From: Solibacteraceae bacterium
Lineage (GTDB): Bacteria; Acidobacteriota; Terriglobia; Bryobacterales; Bryobacteraceae
Reading direction: 5' to 3'
Assembly (NCBI GenBank): GCA_021324015.1
Contig: JAJPJX010000177.1
Location: forward strand, 1 to 64,000
Length of the DNA: 64,000 nt
Notes under the pieces: model-generated
Databases searched by the model: none
Seen by the model: only the letters and a program-made list of their open reading frames with translations
What the model was told of the DNA's origin: nothing
Shown here: positions 25,099 to 33,880 of the stretch, piece after piece
Layout of the letters: each line of letters opens with the position of its first letter
How positions within the stretch are numbered: position 1 is the first letter of the stretch
Translations under genes and position numbers: made by a program

Positions 25099-25493
25099 GC
25101 ATTCCAGAAATCCTGCGCTCCGCGCGCACCATCGCCGTGGTGGGCCTGTCCAGCAAGCGATACCGCCCCAGTTACGGGGTCGCCGAGTACCTGCAACGCT
25201 CGGGCTACCGCATCATACCGGTAAACCCGCAGGAGACCGAGGTGCTGGGGGAGAAGGCCTGGCCGGCACTGGAATCCGTGCCGGAAGCGATCGATATCGT
25301 GGACATTTTCCGCCGCTCCGAGTCCGTGCCCGAGATCGTGGAAGCCGCCATCCGCGTAGGCGCCCGCGCCGTCTGGATGCAGGAAGGCGTGATCCACGAA
25401 GAAGCCGCGGCCCGCGCCCGCGCCGCTGGACTGGAGGTCGTCATGGACCGCTGCATCCTGAAAGAGCATCGCCGCCTGGCGCTCGAGCGCTAA
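25095..25493 (+). CDS. CoA-binding domain protein (YccU type)
   Basis: A 132-residue single Rossmann-fold protein of the CoA_binding_2 family. The nucleotide-binding loop is visible as IAVVGLSSKRYRPSYGVAEYL (positions 13-33, here in parts), followed by GYRIIPVNP and the strand ARAVWMQEGV, which is characteristic of this family. It lies near the start of the 132 residues and no other domain is present. Its start overlaps the rluB stop by 4 nt (ATGA), so it belongs to the scp operon. Family members bind CoA or acyl-CoA in structural studies, but no reaction is established. Confidence 0.88.
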   Translation: MSIPEILRSARTIAVVGLSSKRYRPSYGVAEYLQRSGYRIIPVNPQETEVLGEKAWPALESVPEAIDIVDIFRRSESVPEIVEAAIRVGARAVWMQEGVIHEEAAARARAAGLEVVMDRCILKEHRRLALER

Positions 25494-25531
25494 CGCGGCC
25501 CTGCCCGCGCAGCTTTTCGGACAGGAAACTC

Positions 25532-25560
25532 TTGAAGTCGGGCCCCGCGAGGCGTACGAT
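25532..25560 (+). promoter_or_regulatory. Sigma70-like promoter of the ACT-domain gene
   Basis: TTGAAG (25532-25537) and TACGAT (25555-25560) are separated by exactly 17 bases, each matching four of six consensus bases. The predicted start is near 25567, directly at the GGAGGA ribosome binding site (25567-25572) of the gene starting at 25579, so the leader would be very short. Confidence 0.55.
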
Positions 25561-25578
25561 TTTCCCGGAGGAACCAAC

Positions 25579-25995
25579 ATGCCGGACGAAGTCAAACGCA
25601 TTGACTACTACTACGTGGCCGTGCCGGACAAACCCGGTGAAGGCGCGCGCATCCTGGCGGCTTTGCGGGCGGCAGGCGTCAACCTGATCGGCGTCTCGGG
25701 GTTTCCGCACGGCGCCCGCCGGTCGCAACTGGACCTGATTCCCGAAGACAGCGCCGCCTTCGTGAAGGCGGCCCGGGCCGCGAAGTTGAAGCTGAGCGCC
25801 AAGAAGAGCGGGTTTCTGATCCAGGGCGAGGACCGGCCGGGCGCGGTGGCCGACCGGCTGGCCCAACTCGCCGAAGCCGGCGTCAACGTCACCTCGGCGC
25901 AGGTCTTTTGCGCCGGCACGGGCCGTTACGGCGGCATGCTGTGGGTCAAAGCGCCGGATCTGCGAAAGGCCGCCAAGGCCCTGGGCATCGGATAG
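25579..25995 (+). CDS. Small protein with two ACT domains
   Basis: A 138-residue cytoplasmic protein made of two ACT modules. The first (about 8-65) begins YYYVAVPDKPGEGARILAAL and the second (about 75-135) begins GFLIQGEDRPGAVADRLAQL. ACT domains usually bind amino acids or other small ligands and regulate an enzyme, but no enzyme domain is present, so this is a free-standing ligand-binding or regulatory protein. GGAGGA lies 7 bases before the ATG. Its own promoter and the 85-base gap separate it from the scp operon. No specific ligand or partner can be read from the sequence. Confidence 0.85.
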   Translation: MPDEVKRIDYYYVAVPDKPGEGARILAALRAAGVNLIGVSGFPHGARRSQLDLIPEDSAAFVKAARAAKLKLSAKKSGFLIQGEDRPGAVADRLAQLAEAGVNVTSAQVFCAGTGRYGGMLWVKAPDLRKAAKALGIG

Positions 25996-26027
25996 CGGGT
26001 TCTTCCGATCTCATCCGCAGACCGGGC

Positions 26028-26033
26028 TACACT
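26028..26033 (+). promoter_or_regulatory. -10-like TACACT before the MFS gene
   Basis: TACACT ends eight bases before the GTG at 26041, placing the expected transcription start at the start codon (leaderless). The -35 region is poor. Confidence 0.3.
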
Positions 26034-26040
26034 ACGGGAA

Positions 26041-27279
26041 GTGTCGACCGAAATCAGCGTGCCGGCCGCCGGCTTGACCGCCTCCGGGAGGAAACCGGCC
26101 AGCACCGTATTCCGCGTCCTGGCGGCCATCAGCTTCTGCCATCTGCTGAACGACATGCTTCAGTCGGTGATCCCGGCGGTGTATCCCATTCTGAAAACCG
26201 CCTACCGCCTGGACTTCGGGCAGATCGGGCTGATCACGCTGACTTCCCAGCTCACGGCATCTCTCCTGCAACCGATGGTGGGGCTCTACACGGATCACCG
26301 GCCCACGCCCTACTCCCTGCCCACCGGCATGACGTTCACGCTGGTTGGCCTGGTGCTACTTTCCATGGCGCCCAGCTTCGGCGCGATCCTGTTCGCCGTG
26401 GCTCTGGTGGGCATAGGCTCCTCGGTGTTCCACCCGGAATCCTCGCGCGTGGCGCGCATGGCTTCGGGCGGGCGGCATGGCCTCGCGCAATCCCTCTTTC
26501 AGGTCGGCGGCAACGCGGGGTCCTCGCTGGGGCCGCTGCTGGCGGCGTTTGTGGTGCTCCCCGCAGGACAGCGCAGCATCGCCTGGTTCGGGTTCGGCGC
26601 GCTGGTAGCGATTTTCGTGCTCCTGAAGGTGGGCGCGTGGTACAAGGCCCACCATCCGTCCACCGCCAGATCCAGCGCCGCCCGCGAGCCGGAGCACCAT
26701 CTAACCAGGGGGAAAATCGCCGTGGCCATGTCCGTGCTGATCGCGCTGGTTTTCTCCAAGTACTTCTACCTGGCAAGCCTCATCAGCTATTACACCTTCT
26801 TCCTGATCAGCAAATTTCACGTGTCCGTGCGCAATGCCCAGGTCCACCTGTTCGTCTTTCTGATTTCGGTCGCGCTGGGCACCGTGGTGGGCGGCCCGGT
26901 GGGCGACCGCATCGGCCGCAAGTACGTGATCTGGTGGTCCATCTTAGGCGTGCTGCCTTTCACCCTGCTGCTGCCCTACGTCAGCCTGGCCTGGACGGGC
27001 GTTCTCAGCGTCATCATCGGCCTGGTGCTGTCCTCCGCGTTCTCCGCCATCCTGGTTTACGCGCAGGAACTGGTGCCGGGCAAAGTGGGCACCATTTCGG
27101 GGCTCTTTTTCGGGCTGGCGTTCGGCATGGGCGGCATCGGCGCGGCGCTGCTGGGAGAACTGGCGGATCGCACCAGCATCGACTTCGTGTACCGCGTCTG
27201 CTCCTTCCTGCCGGTGATCGGCCTGCTCACCGCCTTCCTGCCGAACCTGGAGCCGGCGGCCCGCCGCCGGCGCGCGTAA
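26041..27279 (+). CDS. MFS efflux transporter, fosmidomycin-resistance (Fsr) type
   Basis: Inner-membrane proton-coupled exporter of 412 residues with 12 predicted helices in two halves and a hydrophilic centre near residue 200-220. The Fsr family opening is clear: FCHLLNDMLQSVIPAVYPIL, followed by LDFGQIGLITLTSQLTASLL-type sequence and GIGSSVFHPESSRVARM (near 120-140), all characteristic of Fsr rather than general MFS drug pumps. E. coli Fsr exports fosmidomycin, but the natural substrate of most members is unknown. The GTG start is supported by the family N-terminus; no strong ribosome binding site precedes it. The gene is 45 bases after the ACT gene and could be read with it. Confidence 0.9.
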   Translation: MSTEISVPAAGLTASGRKPASTVFRVLAAISFCHLLNDMLQSVIPAVYPILKTAYRLDFGQIGLITLTSQLTASLLQPMVGLYTDHRPTPYSLPTGMTFTLVGLVLLSMAPSFGAILFAVALVGIGSSVFHPESSRVARMASGGRHGLAQSLFQVGGNAGSSLGPLLAAFVVLPAGQRSIAWFGFGALVAIFVLLKVGAWYKAHHPSTARSSAAREPEHHLTRGKIAVAMSVLIALVFSKYFYLASLISYYTFFLISKFHVSVRNAQVHLFVFLISVALGTVVGGPVGDRIGRKYVIWWSILGVLPFTLLLPYVSLAWTGVLSVIIGLVLSSAFSAILVYAQELVPGKVGTISGLFFGLAFGMGGIGAALLGELADRTSIDFVYRVCSFLPVIGLLTAFLPNLEPAARRRRA

Positions 27280-27281
27280 GA

Positions 27282-27287
27282 TACAAT
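27282..27287 (+). promoter_or_regulatory. -10-like TACAAT before the secreted hypothetical gene
   Basis: TACAAT (five of six consensus bases) lies 19 bases before the ATG at 27307, in the 27-base gap after the MFS stop. No clear -35 is seen; it overlaps coding sequence. Confidence 0.35.
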
Positions 27288-27306
27288 AAGCAGCCGGTTT
27301 CGTGTC

Positions 27307-28074
27307 ATGCCCCGCGCGACGTTCGCCGCTCTGATCGCGCTGCTGGCGCTTCCCGCGGCCGGCGCGCCGCCCGCCGTCTGCGATGCGCAGCTTTCTCCGC
27401 CGCCGGGCGACCCCAACGGGTACAAACTGCGCGGCGATCGCTGCGAAGGCGTGTACATCAAAGAGGTGGCCGGCAGCGCCAGCCTGGCGGTGGTCTCCCT
27501 GACGGAGTCTTTCGCCAATTTCGACCCCGCTTCCGCCGCGCCCCTGCGGGTCGAGTGGCAGGCTCCCGCCGGCTCCAGCCCGGTGCACCTGCGCGCGGTG
27601 GCGCTGCGCCGGCGCACCTACTATCGGATGGACACCATCCGCCCCTCCGGTTCGGGATCTTATTCGTGGAATCCCGGCATCCTGGCGGCCCTGGGCTTGA
27701 CCCGCGCAGACATCGGAGTGGTTGGCTGGGTGACGCGGCAGATCGGCCCGGAATCCCGTGACGTGTACCTCCCGTTGCGGATTGCGCAAGGGGGCGGGGA
27801 AGCGGGCGGCGAGTATCAACTGGTTCTTTATCCCGGCGCCGAGCTGTCCGAAGTCTATACCACCCTTTCGCCGGTAGATAGCCAGGGGCGCTCCGGAAGG
27901 CCGCTCTTCGAAGGAAAACCGCTGGGCTACGGGTATTATCCGGCCGAGCGCGGGGTCCCGGTGCCCGTTTCCGGCCTCAAGGGCGCGGGCCTGTACCTGT
28001 TTGAGATCGGAGCCACGCTGCGGGACGGCGCGCCTTCGACCTCCCAGTTGTGGTTCTTCCACTCCGGGAAGTGA
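27307..28074 (+). CDS. Uncharacterised secreted protein
   Basis: Not recognised as a known family. The 255 residues start with a signal peptide (residues 1-19, ending PAAGA), after which two cysteines (C25 and about C47) could form a disulphide. The rest is predominantly beta-type, with segments such as LRVEWQAPAGSSPVHLRAVAL and GEYQLVLYPGAELSEV that look like Ig-like or jelly-roll sandwiches, and no obvious catalytic motif. It is 5 bases from the following membrane protein gene and probably cotranscribed, so the two may act together at the envelope. Base composition is like that of its neighbours. Confidence 0.75.
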   Translation: MPRATFAALIALLALPAAGAPPAVCDAQLSPPPGDPNGYKLRGDRCEGVYIKEVAGSASLAVVSLTESFANFDPASAAPLRVEWQAPAGSSPVHLRAVALRRRTYYRMDTIRPSGSGSYSWNPGILAALGLTRADIGVVGWVTRQIGPESRDVYLPLRIAQGGGEAGGEYQLVLYPGAELSEVYTTLSPVDSQGRSGRPLFEGKPLGYGYYPAERGVPVPVSGLKGAGLYLFEIGATLRDGAPSTSQLWFFHSGK

Positions 28075-28079
28075 CTGCC

Positions 28080-29210
28080 ATGGGCGGCAAGCCTCGGGAG
28101 AAATCCAAAGAGAATCCGGCCGCAGCGCTGCGGAAGCTTCTGCGGGCGCAGACCAGGGCCGCGCGCGAGGAAGCCCTGCGCAACGGCGGCCAGGTGCCAG
28201 CCGAGCAGGTTGAATCCCTGCGGCGTCTCCGCCAGTTGGCCGAGTTCAGCCGCGCGGTGGAGGCCCCCGAACGCCGGCGCTGGCCGATCCTGGCGATGCT
28301 GCTGGCCACGCTGGCGATCGCCAGCGTGCTCTTCTTCAGCCGCCTGCGCCGCACGGAGATCGAGATGGACGTGAACGTCTCGGAAGTGAGCTTCCGCCTC
28401 GGCCAGGCGCGCGTGATCTCCGATACGATGGGCGTCGCCTCGGTGGGTGCCTCCGGCTTCAAAAGCATCGAGGCGCCGGGCATGCCGGTGAGCGAAGGCA
28501 GCATGCTGATCCAGGCCGCGAAAGACGGAGACCGCTCCGGGCTGGTGAGCCTGGCCCCGATCGCGCTGCCCGCCTCCACCCGGGTCACGCTGGAGCGCGG
28601 CCGCGACGCGCGCCGGTTTCGCCTCTCGCTTGCCGGACCGGGCGCGGAACTGCGGTGCGACGCCATCGGGCCTGTCGAAATCGCCGCGGCCGGATCCCCG
28701 AAACAGCGCCTGAACCTACCCATGCCGCGCGGGATCGCCCTGCGCACGGGCGCCGACGAGGCGGATCTCGAGATCACTCTGCCGGGCGCCGAGGCCGGCC
28801 GCTTCCTGGCGCAGATCCCCGCGGAAGAGATCTCCATGTTTCGCATCGACCAGCACGTCACCAGCGGACTGAGCATCGTGCACCGCGCCTCCACCATCCT
28901 GGGCGGCAGCATCTTTTTCGAATCGCTGGATGGCTTGGAGCGCAAGCTGCGGCCCGCCGAAGGCCTGCGGTTCGCTTCGGCCCGGGGCGAGATCCGCAGC
29001 CTGGGCCTGGATGACCGCGGGATTTCCTTCCGGTTCCACGGCGAGGTGGAAGGCATGAGCACGGGCGCCGGCGAGGACCGGCGCAGCCTCATGCCGACCT
29101 GGCTCGAGTGGCTGCGCGCCCGGCACGGCCTGCCGCTGCTGTGGGGCTCGGCCCTGTACCTGTTCACGCTGGCCACGGCCGCGCTGCGGTGGTGGGGAGT
29201 GCGGCTATAA
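28080..29210 (+). CDS. Uncharacterised two-helix membrane protein
   Basis: Not recognised. The 376 residues have a basic, Ala/Gln-rich cytoplasmic N-terminus (1-58), one membrane helix (about 61-80, WPILAMLLATLAIASVLFF), a mainly beta extracytoplasmic domain (about 85-335) and a second helix at the C-terminus (LPLLWGSALYLFTLATAAL, about 350-370). The ATG at 28080 was chosen over upstream starts that lie inside the preceding gene. The layout, a beta domain held between two helices, resembles periplasmic sensor or scaffold proteins, but no domain can be named. It pairs with the secreted protein upstream. Confidence 0.7.
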   Translation: MGGKPREKSKENPAAALRKLLRAQTRAAREEALRNGGQVPAEQVESLRRLRQLAEFSRAVEAPERRRWPILAMLLATLAIASVLFFSRLRRTEIEMDVNVSEVSFRLGQARVISDTMGVASVGASGFKSIEAPGMPVSEGSMLIQAAKDGDRSGLVSLAPIALPASTRVTLERGRDARRFRLSLAGPGAELRCDAIGPVEIAAAGSPKQRLNLPMPRGIALRTGADEADLEITLPGAEAGRFLAQIPAEEISMFRIDQHVTSGLSIVHRASTILGGSIFFESLDGLERKLRPAEGLRFASARGEIRSLGLDDRGISFRFHGEVEGMSTGAGEDRRSLMPTWLEWLRARHGLPLLWGSALYLFTLATAALRWWGVRL

Positions 29211-29243
29211 AGCGGTTTTGGATCAGGATGGCCTGTGTGTACA

Positions 29244-29382
29244 TGCTCCCTCCCGGTCGCGGCTCGGTTCCGCTGGCAAAAGTTGGGTGAGAACCCCGCG
29301 TGCCCGGATAATTTCCTGCCACAAAAACGTCACAATGCTCGTGTTTGCACCATGAGACCGAGCCGCGACCGTGAGGGAGCGG
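29244..29382. repeat. Pair of inverted dispersed repeats (copies 4 and 5), REPIN-like
   Basis: Copy 4 (29244-29266, extended to 29286) and copy 5 (29360-29382) are in opposite orientation with about 90 bases between, so the whole can fold into one long hairpin. Copy 4 shares the extended tail with the imuB copy. The pair sits between two convergent genes (stops at 29210 and 29399), the usual place for REP doublets. The rest of this gap has no frame or RNA signal. Confidence 0.75.
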
Positions 29383-29398
29383 TCTTTGCCTCCGACTG

Positions 29399-30328
29399 CT
29401 ACCGCGCCCCACCCAAGATCTTCAGATCGTGCAGCACGCTCAGCAGGCCGGGCACCAGCGTGATCACGAACAGCACCGGCAGGATGAAGACCACGATGGG
29501 GAACAGCATCTTGATGCCGGCCTTGCCCACCGCAGCCTCGGCTCGCAGGCGGCGCCGGGTGCGCAGCGCGTCGGCATACACCTTCAGCGCCTGCGAGAGG
29601 CTGGTGCCGAAGCGCTCGCTCTGCACGATCATGGCCGCCAGCGACTTGATGTCTTCAATGCCCGTGCGGCGCACCAGTTGCTGAAAGGCCACCGTGCGTT
29701 CCTGGCCGGCGCGCACCTGCATGACCACGGTGTAAAACTCGTTGGCCAGTTGCGGGTAGATGTACTGCATCTCCTCGCTCACCCGGGTCATGGCCTGGTC
29801 CAGCGCCAGGCCCGTGCCCAGCACGATGCCCAGCAGGTCCACGGTGTCCGGCAGGGCTTCCTGGAGCTTGCGGCGATAGCGCGCCACCATGCGGTGCAAC
29901 ACCATCCTGGGCAGCAGGTAGGCCAGGAGGAACACCGGCAGCAGGCCGATCAGCATGTCCCCGGGGCTTTTCTCGCGTTGCAGCCACACAGCGCCGGCAG
30001 CCAGCGCCAGCAGGAACAGCAGGTTACCCAGCGCGTACCACGCCACGGCGCGCTGGCTGCGGATGCCCGCCTGGTTCAGTTCCTTCTCCGCGTCGCGCAG
30101 CCAGCCCTCGGCCCCCGCCAGGCTTGCCACGTACAGGAATTTGTTGAAGAGGCCGCCGCCGCCTTTCCGCTTGGGCGAGCGCGCCGCTGTCACCATGGCG
30201 TGCGATTGCAGTTCCTCCAGCCGGTCGCCCAGCGGATCCTCCTGGTTCTGGAATAACTGCGCTCCGGACCACAGCAGCGCCGCCAGCGTCGCGAAAGCCA
30301 GGATGAAAAATACGAAGTCGCCCAACAT
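29399..30328 (-). CDS. tadC: Tad pilus inner-membrane platform protein TadC
   Basis: One of two T2SSF-domain platform proteins of the Flp pilus assembly machine. The 309 residues have an N-terminal helix (4-22), two helices near 100-140, and the T2SSF domain (about 145-300) with YRRKLQEALPDTVDLLGIVLGTGLALDQAM and VQSERFGTSLSQALKVYADALR-type segments, ending in a last membrane helix. It is the final gene of the locus, 4 bases after tadB. TadB and TadC are homologous; assignment as TadC follows gene order and the MLGD-type N-terminus. Confidence 0.92.
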   Translation of the reverse strand: MLGDFVFFILAFATLAALLWSGAQLFQNQEDPLGDRLEELQSHAMVTAARSPKRKGGGGLFNKFLYVASLAGAEGWLRDAEKELNQAGIRSQRAVAWYALGNLLFLLALAAGAVWLQREKSPGDMLIGLLPVFLLAYLLPRMVLHRMVARYRRKLQEALPDTVDLLGIVLGTGLALDQAMTRVSEEMQYIYPQLANEFYTVVMQVRAGQERTVAFQQLVRRTGIEDIKSLAAMIVQSERFGTSLSQALKVYADALRTRRRLRAEAAVGKAGIKMLFPIVVFILPVLFVITLVPGLLSVLHDLKILGGAR

Positions 30329-30332
30329 GCGT

Positions 30333-31301
30333 TCAGGCCTTGATATTGGCGATCTTGCGGATCACCAGGATGCCCACGATTTCCGAGATGATGGCATAGG
30401 TCAGGAACTTGCTGCCCACCGGGTCGGTGTACAGCAGCTTGATATACTCCGGCTTCAGAATCCAGAAGCCCAGCCCCACCACGAGCGGCATGGTGCACAG
30501 CAGCCCGGCGGAAAAGCGCTGCTGCGCGGTGTGGGCCTTGAGCTTGGCAGCCATGTTCAGGCGCTCGCGCACCAGAGTGGCCAGGTTCTCCAGCACGCTG
30601 ACCATGTTGGCGCCGGTCTGGCGCTGCAGGATCAGGCCGGTGATGAAAAACTTGAGATCGATCAGGGGGACCCGTTTCCCCAGGTTGTGCAGGGTGGCCT
30701 CGATGGGCGAGCCTAGCGCCAGTTCCTCCATCACCTTGCGGAATTCCATGCGCACGGGCTCCAGCGTCTCCGCGGCGATGGTTTCCAGGCCGCTGTGGAT
30801 GTTGTGCCCGGCGCGCATGGTGCGGGTAAACAGGTCAATGGCGTCCGGCAGGTTCTCCTCGAACTTGCGCAGCCGGCGCGCGCGCACCCGCAGGATGTAA
30901 ACCAGCGGCAGCGCCGCGGCCGCCAGCGCCACCAGCAGCCGCAGCAGCAGCAGTTTCAGGCCGAACACCTCCAGCAGCAGAAACGTGCCCACCAGCAGCA
31001 CCAGCATCAGCCCCAGCACATCCGCGGCGCGGTACTTCAGGTCGGCTTGCGCGATGTATTCCTGCAAGCGGCGCAGCATCCCCAGCCACTCGACGAAATC
31101 CCCCAGAAATGCGAAGGTGCCGCGCTGCTCCGTGCGAATCAGCCCCGAGGGCGCCTGCGCGCGCGCCCGCACGCTGGCGCGCAACTCGCGCAGGCGGTGG
31201 GACAGCATCTGCTCGGCTTCCTGCTCCGGCACGCGCCAAACGTAGTATCCTGCGCCCAGATAGGCAGCCAGGAAGATGATGAAGGCCAGCAGGAAAAACA
31301 T
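30333..31301 (-). CDS. tadB: Tad pilus inner-membrane platform protein TadB
   Basis: Companion T2SSF protein of TadC; together they are thought to transmit motion from the ATPase TadA to pilin polymerisation. The 322 residues show an N-terminal helix (1-20), a helix pair at about 92-132, and the T2SSF domain (about 135-290) containing LPDAIDLFTRTMRAGHNIHSGLE and QRQTGANMVSVLENLATLVRERL-type sequence. It ends with two membrane helices (about 260-315). It lies 4 bases from both tadA and tadC, consistent with coupled translation. Confidence 0.92.
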   Translation of the reverse strand: MFFLLAFIIFLAAYLGAGYYVWRVPEQEAEQMLSHRLRELRASVRARAQAPSGLIRTEQRGTFAFLGDFVEWLGMLRRLQEYIAQADLKYRAADVLGLMLVLLVGTFLLLEVFGLKLLLLRLLVALAAAALPLVYILRVRARRLRKFEENLPDAIDLFTRTMRAGHNIHSGLETIAAETLEPVRMEFRKVMEELALGSPIEATLHNLGKRVPLIDLKFFITGLILQRQTGANMVSVLENLATLVRERLNMAAKLKAHTAQQRFSAGLLCTMPLVVGLGFWILKPEYIKLLYTDPVGSKFLTYAIISEIVGILVIRKIANIKA

Positions 31302-31305
31302 CCCC

Positions 31306-32622
31306 TCACTTCTCCTTCACTTCGTGCAGCTCCTGGAAGACGGACTGTGAGAGATGGATGCCATAGGCTTTCAGCCGCTCCAGGCACAGCGGGCGCGCGC
31401 CGGTCGCGCGGAAGCGGCCCAGCACCCGGCCGCGCGGGCTGATGCCGGTGCGCTCGAACTCGAAAATGTCCTGCATCTCCACCTGGTCGTGCGTGCAGCC
31501 GGCCACCTCGCCGATGCCCGTCACCTTGCGCGTGCCGTCGCTCAGGCGCGCGCAGTGCACCACGATGTTGATGGCCGAGGCGAGCTGCTGGCGGATCACC
31601 TTGTCCGGCACGTGCTGGCTGGCCATCATCACCATGGTCTCGAGGCGCGAAAAGGCGTCCCGCGGCGAGTTGGCGTGCACCGTGGTCATGGAGCCGTCGT
31701 GACCCGTATTCATGGCCTGCAGCATGTCCAACGCCTCGGCGCCGCGCGATTCGCCCACGATGATGCGGTCCGGGCGCATACGCAGGGAGTTGATCACCAG
31801 GTCGCGCTGGCTGACGGCTCCCGCGCCTTCGATGTTCATCGGGCGGGTCTCCAGGCGCACCACGTGGCCCTGCTGGAGTTGCAGCTCGGCGGTGTCTTCA
31901 ATGGTGACGATGCGCTCCTCTTCCGGGATGAAGCGGGAGAGCGTGTTCAGCATGGTGGTTTTGCCGGAGCCCGAACCGCCGGAGATGACGACGTTCAGGC
32001 GGGCCTCCACGCAGCCGCTCAGAAAATCCAGCATGCCCGTGGTGAAAGTCTCGTTCTTCAGCAGATCTTCCGTGGAGAGCACCTTCTTGCCGTACCGACG
32101 GATGGACATCACCGGCCCGATCAGCGAGAGGGGCGGAATCACCGCGCAGACGCGCGACCCGTCCGCCAGGCGCGCGTCCACGATGGGCGAAGAATCGTCG
32201 ATGCGCCGGCCCACCGCGGAGACAATGCGCTCGATGATCATGCGCACGTGTGCCTGGTCCTTGAAGCGCACGTTGGTCTCCACCAGCCGCCCCAGCCGCT
32301 CCACGTACACGTTGTCGAAGCCGTTGACCAGGATGTCGCTGACGGTGGGATCCTTGAGCAGCGGCTCGAGCGGGCCCAGCCCGAAGACCTCGTCCAGAAT
32401 CTCCTCGATCAGGCGCTCGCGCTCGGCCAGCGTCATCGGCAGGCTTTCGTCGAGCACCAGCTTCTCGACCACCGTGCCGATCTGGCCGCGCATGCTCTCC
32501 TTGTTCAGCGACTTCAACTGCTCCGCCGTCAGGGAGCTGAGCAGCTTGTGATGCACCTGGCTCTTGAGTTCGAACCACCGCTCGGTCCCGCTGCCGGGCC
32601 GGACTAGCGTGCGGCTTCCCAT
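31306..32622 (-). CDS. tadA: Tad secretion ATPase TadA/CpaF
   Basis: Hexameric cytoplasmic ATPase that powers Flp pilus extension and retraction. In 438 residues the N-terminal helical domain precedes [19 protein letters not shown] (about 91-109). The Walker A motif GGSGSGKTT is at 215-223, then the Asp box and Walker B region ([20 protein letters not shown]) and the His box ([21 protein letters not shown]). These are the family hallmarks of CpaF. It is 25 bases after tadZ and 4 bases before tadB. Confidence 0.96.
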   Translation of the reverse strand: MGSRTLVRPGSGTERWFELKSQVHHKLLSSLTAEQLKSLNKESMRGQIGTVVEKLVLDESLPMTLAERERLIEEILDEVFGLGPLEPLLKDPTVSDILVNGFDNVYVERLGRLVETNVRFKDQAHVRMIIERIVSAVGRRIDDSSPIVDARLADGSRVCAVIPPLSLIGPVMSIRRYGKKVLSTEDLLKNETFTTGMLDFLSGCVEARLNVVISGGSGSGKTTMLNTLSRFIPEEERIVTIEDTAELQLQQGHVVRLETRPMNIEGAGAVSQRDLVINSLRMRPDRIIVGESRGAEALDMLQAMNTGHDGSMTTVHANSPRDAFSRLETMVMMASQHVPDKVIRQQLASAINIVVHCARLSDGTRKVTGIGEVAGCTHDQVEMQDIFEFERTGISPRGRVLGRFRATGARPLCLERLKAYGIHLSQSVFQELHEVKEK

Positions 32623-32647
32623 GCTTCACCCTCTCGGAACGATTGTC

Positions 32648-33853
32648 TCATGCCGTTTTGCCCGCCACGGCGAGCTGGCCGGAGGCGCCCGCCTTCCCCT
32701 TAGCTCCGGTGGCTTTATCCACGAAAGCGCGGAAAAGCCGGTCCATCTCCCCGGCCGCGTCCCGCTGCGCTACGAACGGCCGCGCCCGGTTGATGCCGCT
32801 CAGCACCACCGGAGAGTTGGGAATCCCGTAAAACACCTGCTGGTTGAGCGTCTGCTGGATCTGCTCCAGGCTGGCATGATGCGCGTTTGCTTTCTTGGAG
32901 TACTGGTTGACCACCACCCGGATCTGGTCCTGGCTGAATCCCATGCGCATGAGGAACGCGATGTACCGCTGGGCGTTGCGCACCGCCGGGAATTCCTGGT
33001 TGATCACCAGGAAGACGGCGGCCGACACCTGGCAGGCCGCCATCACCACTTCGTCGGAGATAGCTTTGCCGCCGTCGATGACAATGGCGTCGTACTTCTC
33101 CACCAGGAAGGTGGCGAACTCCCGGAACATGTGCTCGGTGAACATGCCGCGCTGCTCCAGGGCGTCCGGGGGACCCACCAGGAAGAAGCCCAGCGGATCG
33201 CGCGTCACGAAGCCCTCGAACAGCGCCTGGTCCATGCGGTTCAGGTTCTCGGCCACTTCCATGAGGGTGTACTGCGGCGCGGCGCCCAGTTGCATGGACA
33301 CGTCGTTGCCGATCCAGTCCAGGTCGATCATCACGGTGGAGAGCTTGCGCTGCGCCAGCACCGAGGCGAAGTTCACCGCCAGGGTGGTCGTGCCCACGCC
33401 GCCCTTGGTGCCCAGGAAGGTGTACACCTTCCCCAGCTTGCTCTCGCCCGCGCCGCCGCGCCGCGGGGCGCGTTCCAGCCGCCCCATGGCGTCCCGGAAT
33501 TCGCTGCGCTTCAGCGGCTGCAGTAGGAATTCGTTGGCCCCCGCGCGCATACAGGCGATCACCGTCTCCCCGTCGGCGTGGAAATGCGAGGCGATCACGT
33601 AGAGGTCCGGCGCCGCCTGCTTGAGCCTCTCCAGCGCTTTGATGCCGGTCTCGGTGTCCGCCGAAAGATCCAGGATCAGGGCTGCCTGCGGATGGCGCTC
33701 CAGGTCCTGCAGTACCCGGATGTACAGGTTGTTCGCGACCTCCTGGTATTCCGCCGCCACCTTGGAGTTAGGAATGTTCAGCAGGTTGTCCCGCACCATT
33801 TCCCGGAAATGCTCATCGGTGGAGGCCACCAGCAATACGCATGCGCTAGACAT
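32648..33853 (-). CDS. tadZ: Tad localisation protein TadZ/CpaE (ParA/MinD superfamily)
   Basis: Places the pilus machine at its cellular site. The 401 residues comprise an atypical receiver-like N-domain (about 4-125, VLLVASTDEHFREMV to EFLLQPLKRSEF) and a ParA-like ATPase domain. The P-loop reads GTKGGVGTTT (148-157), with threonine in place of the usual lysine, a substitution common in CpaE/TadZ proteins. It is located between the TadE genes and tadA, as in many Tad loci. The 25- and 27-base gaps on either side show no terminator. Confidence 0.92.
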   Translation of the reverse strand: MSSACVLLVASTDEHFREMVRDNLLNIPNSKVAAEYQEVANNLYIRVLQDLERHPQAALILDLSADTETGIKALERLKQAAPDLYVIASHFHADGETVIACMRAGANEFLLQPLKRSEFRDAMGRLERAPRRGGAGESKLGKVYTFLGTKGGVGTTTLAVNFASVLAQRKLSTVMIDLDWIGNDVSMQLGAAPQYTLMEVAENLNRMDQALFEGFVTRDPLGFFLVGPPDALEQRGMFTEHMFREFATFLVEKYDAIVIDGGKAISDEVVMAACQVSAAVFLVINQEFPAVRNAQRYIAFLMRMGFSQDQIRVVVNQYSKKANAHHASLEQIQQTLNQQVFYGIPNSPVVLSGINRARPFVAQRDAAGEMDRLFRAFVDKATGAKGKAGASGQLAVAGKTA

Positions 33854-33880
33854 AAAGGAAATCCTCGCTACCCGCCGCTC

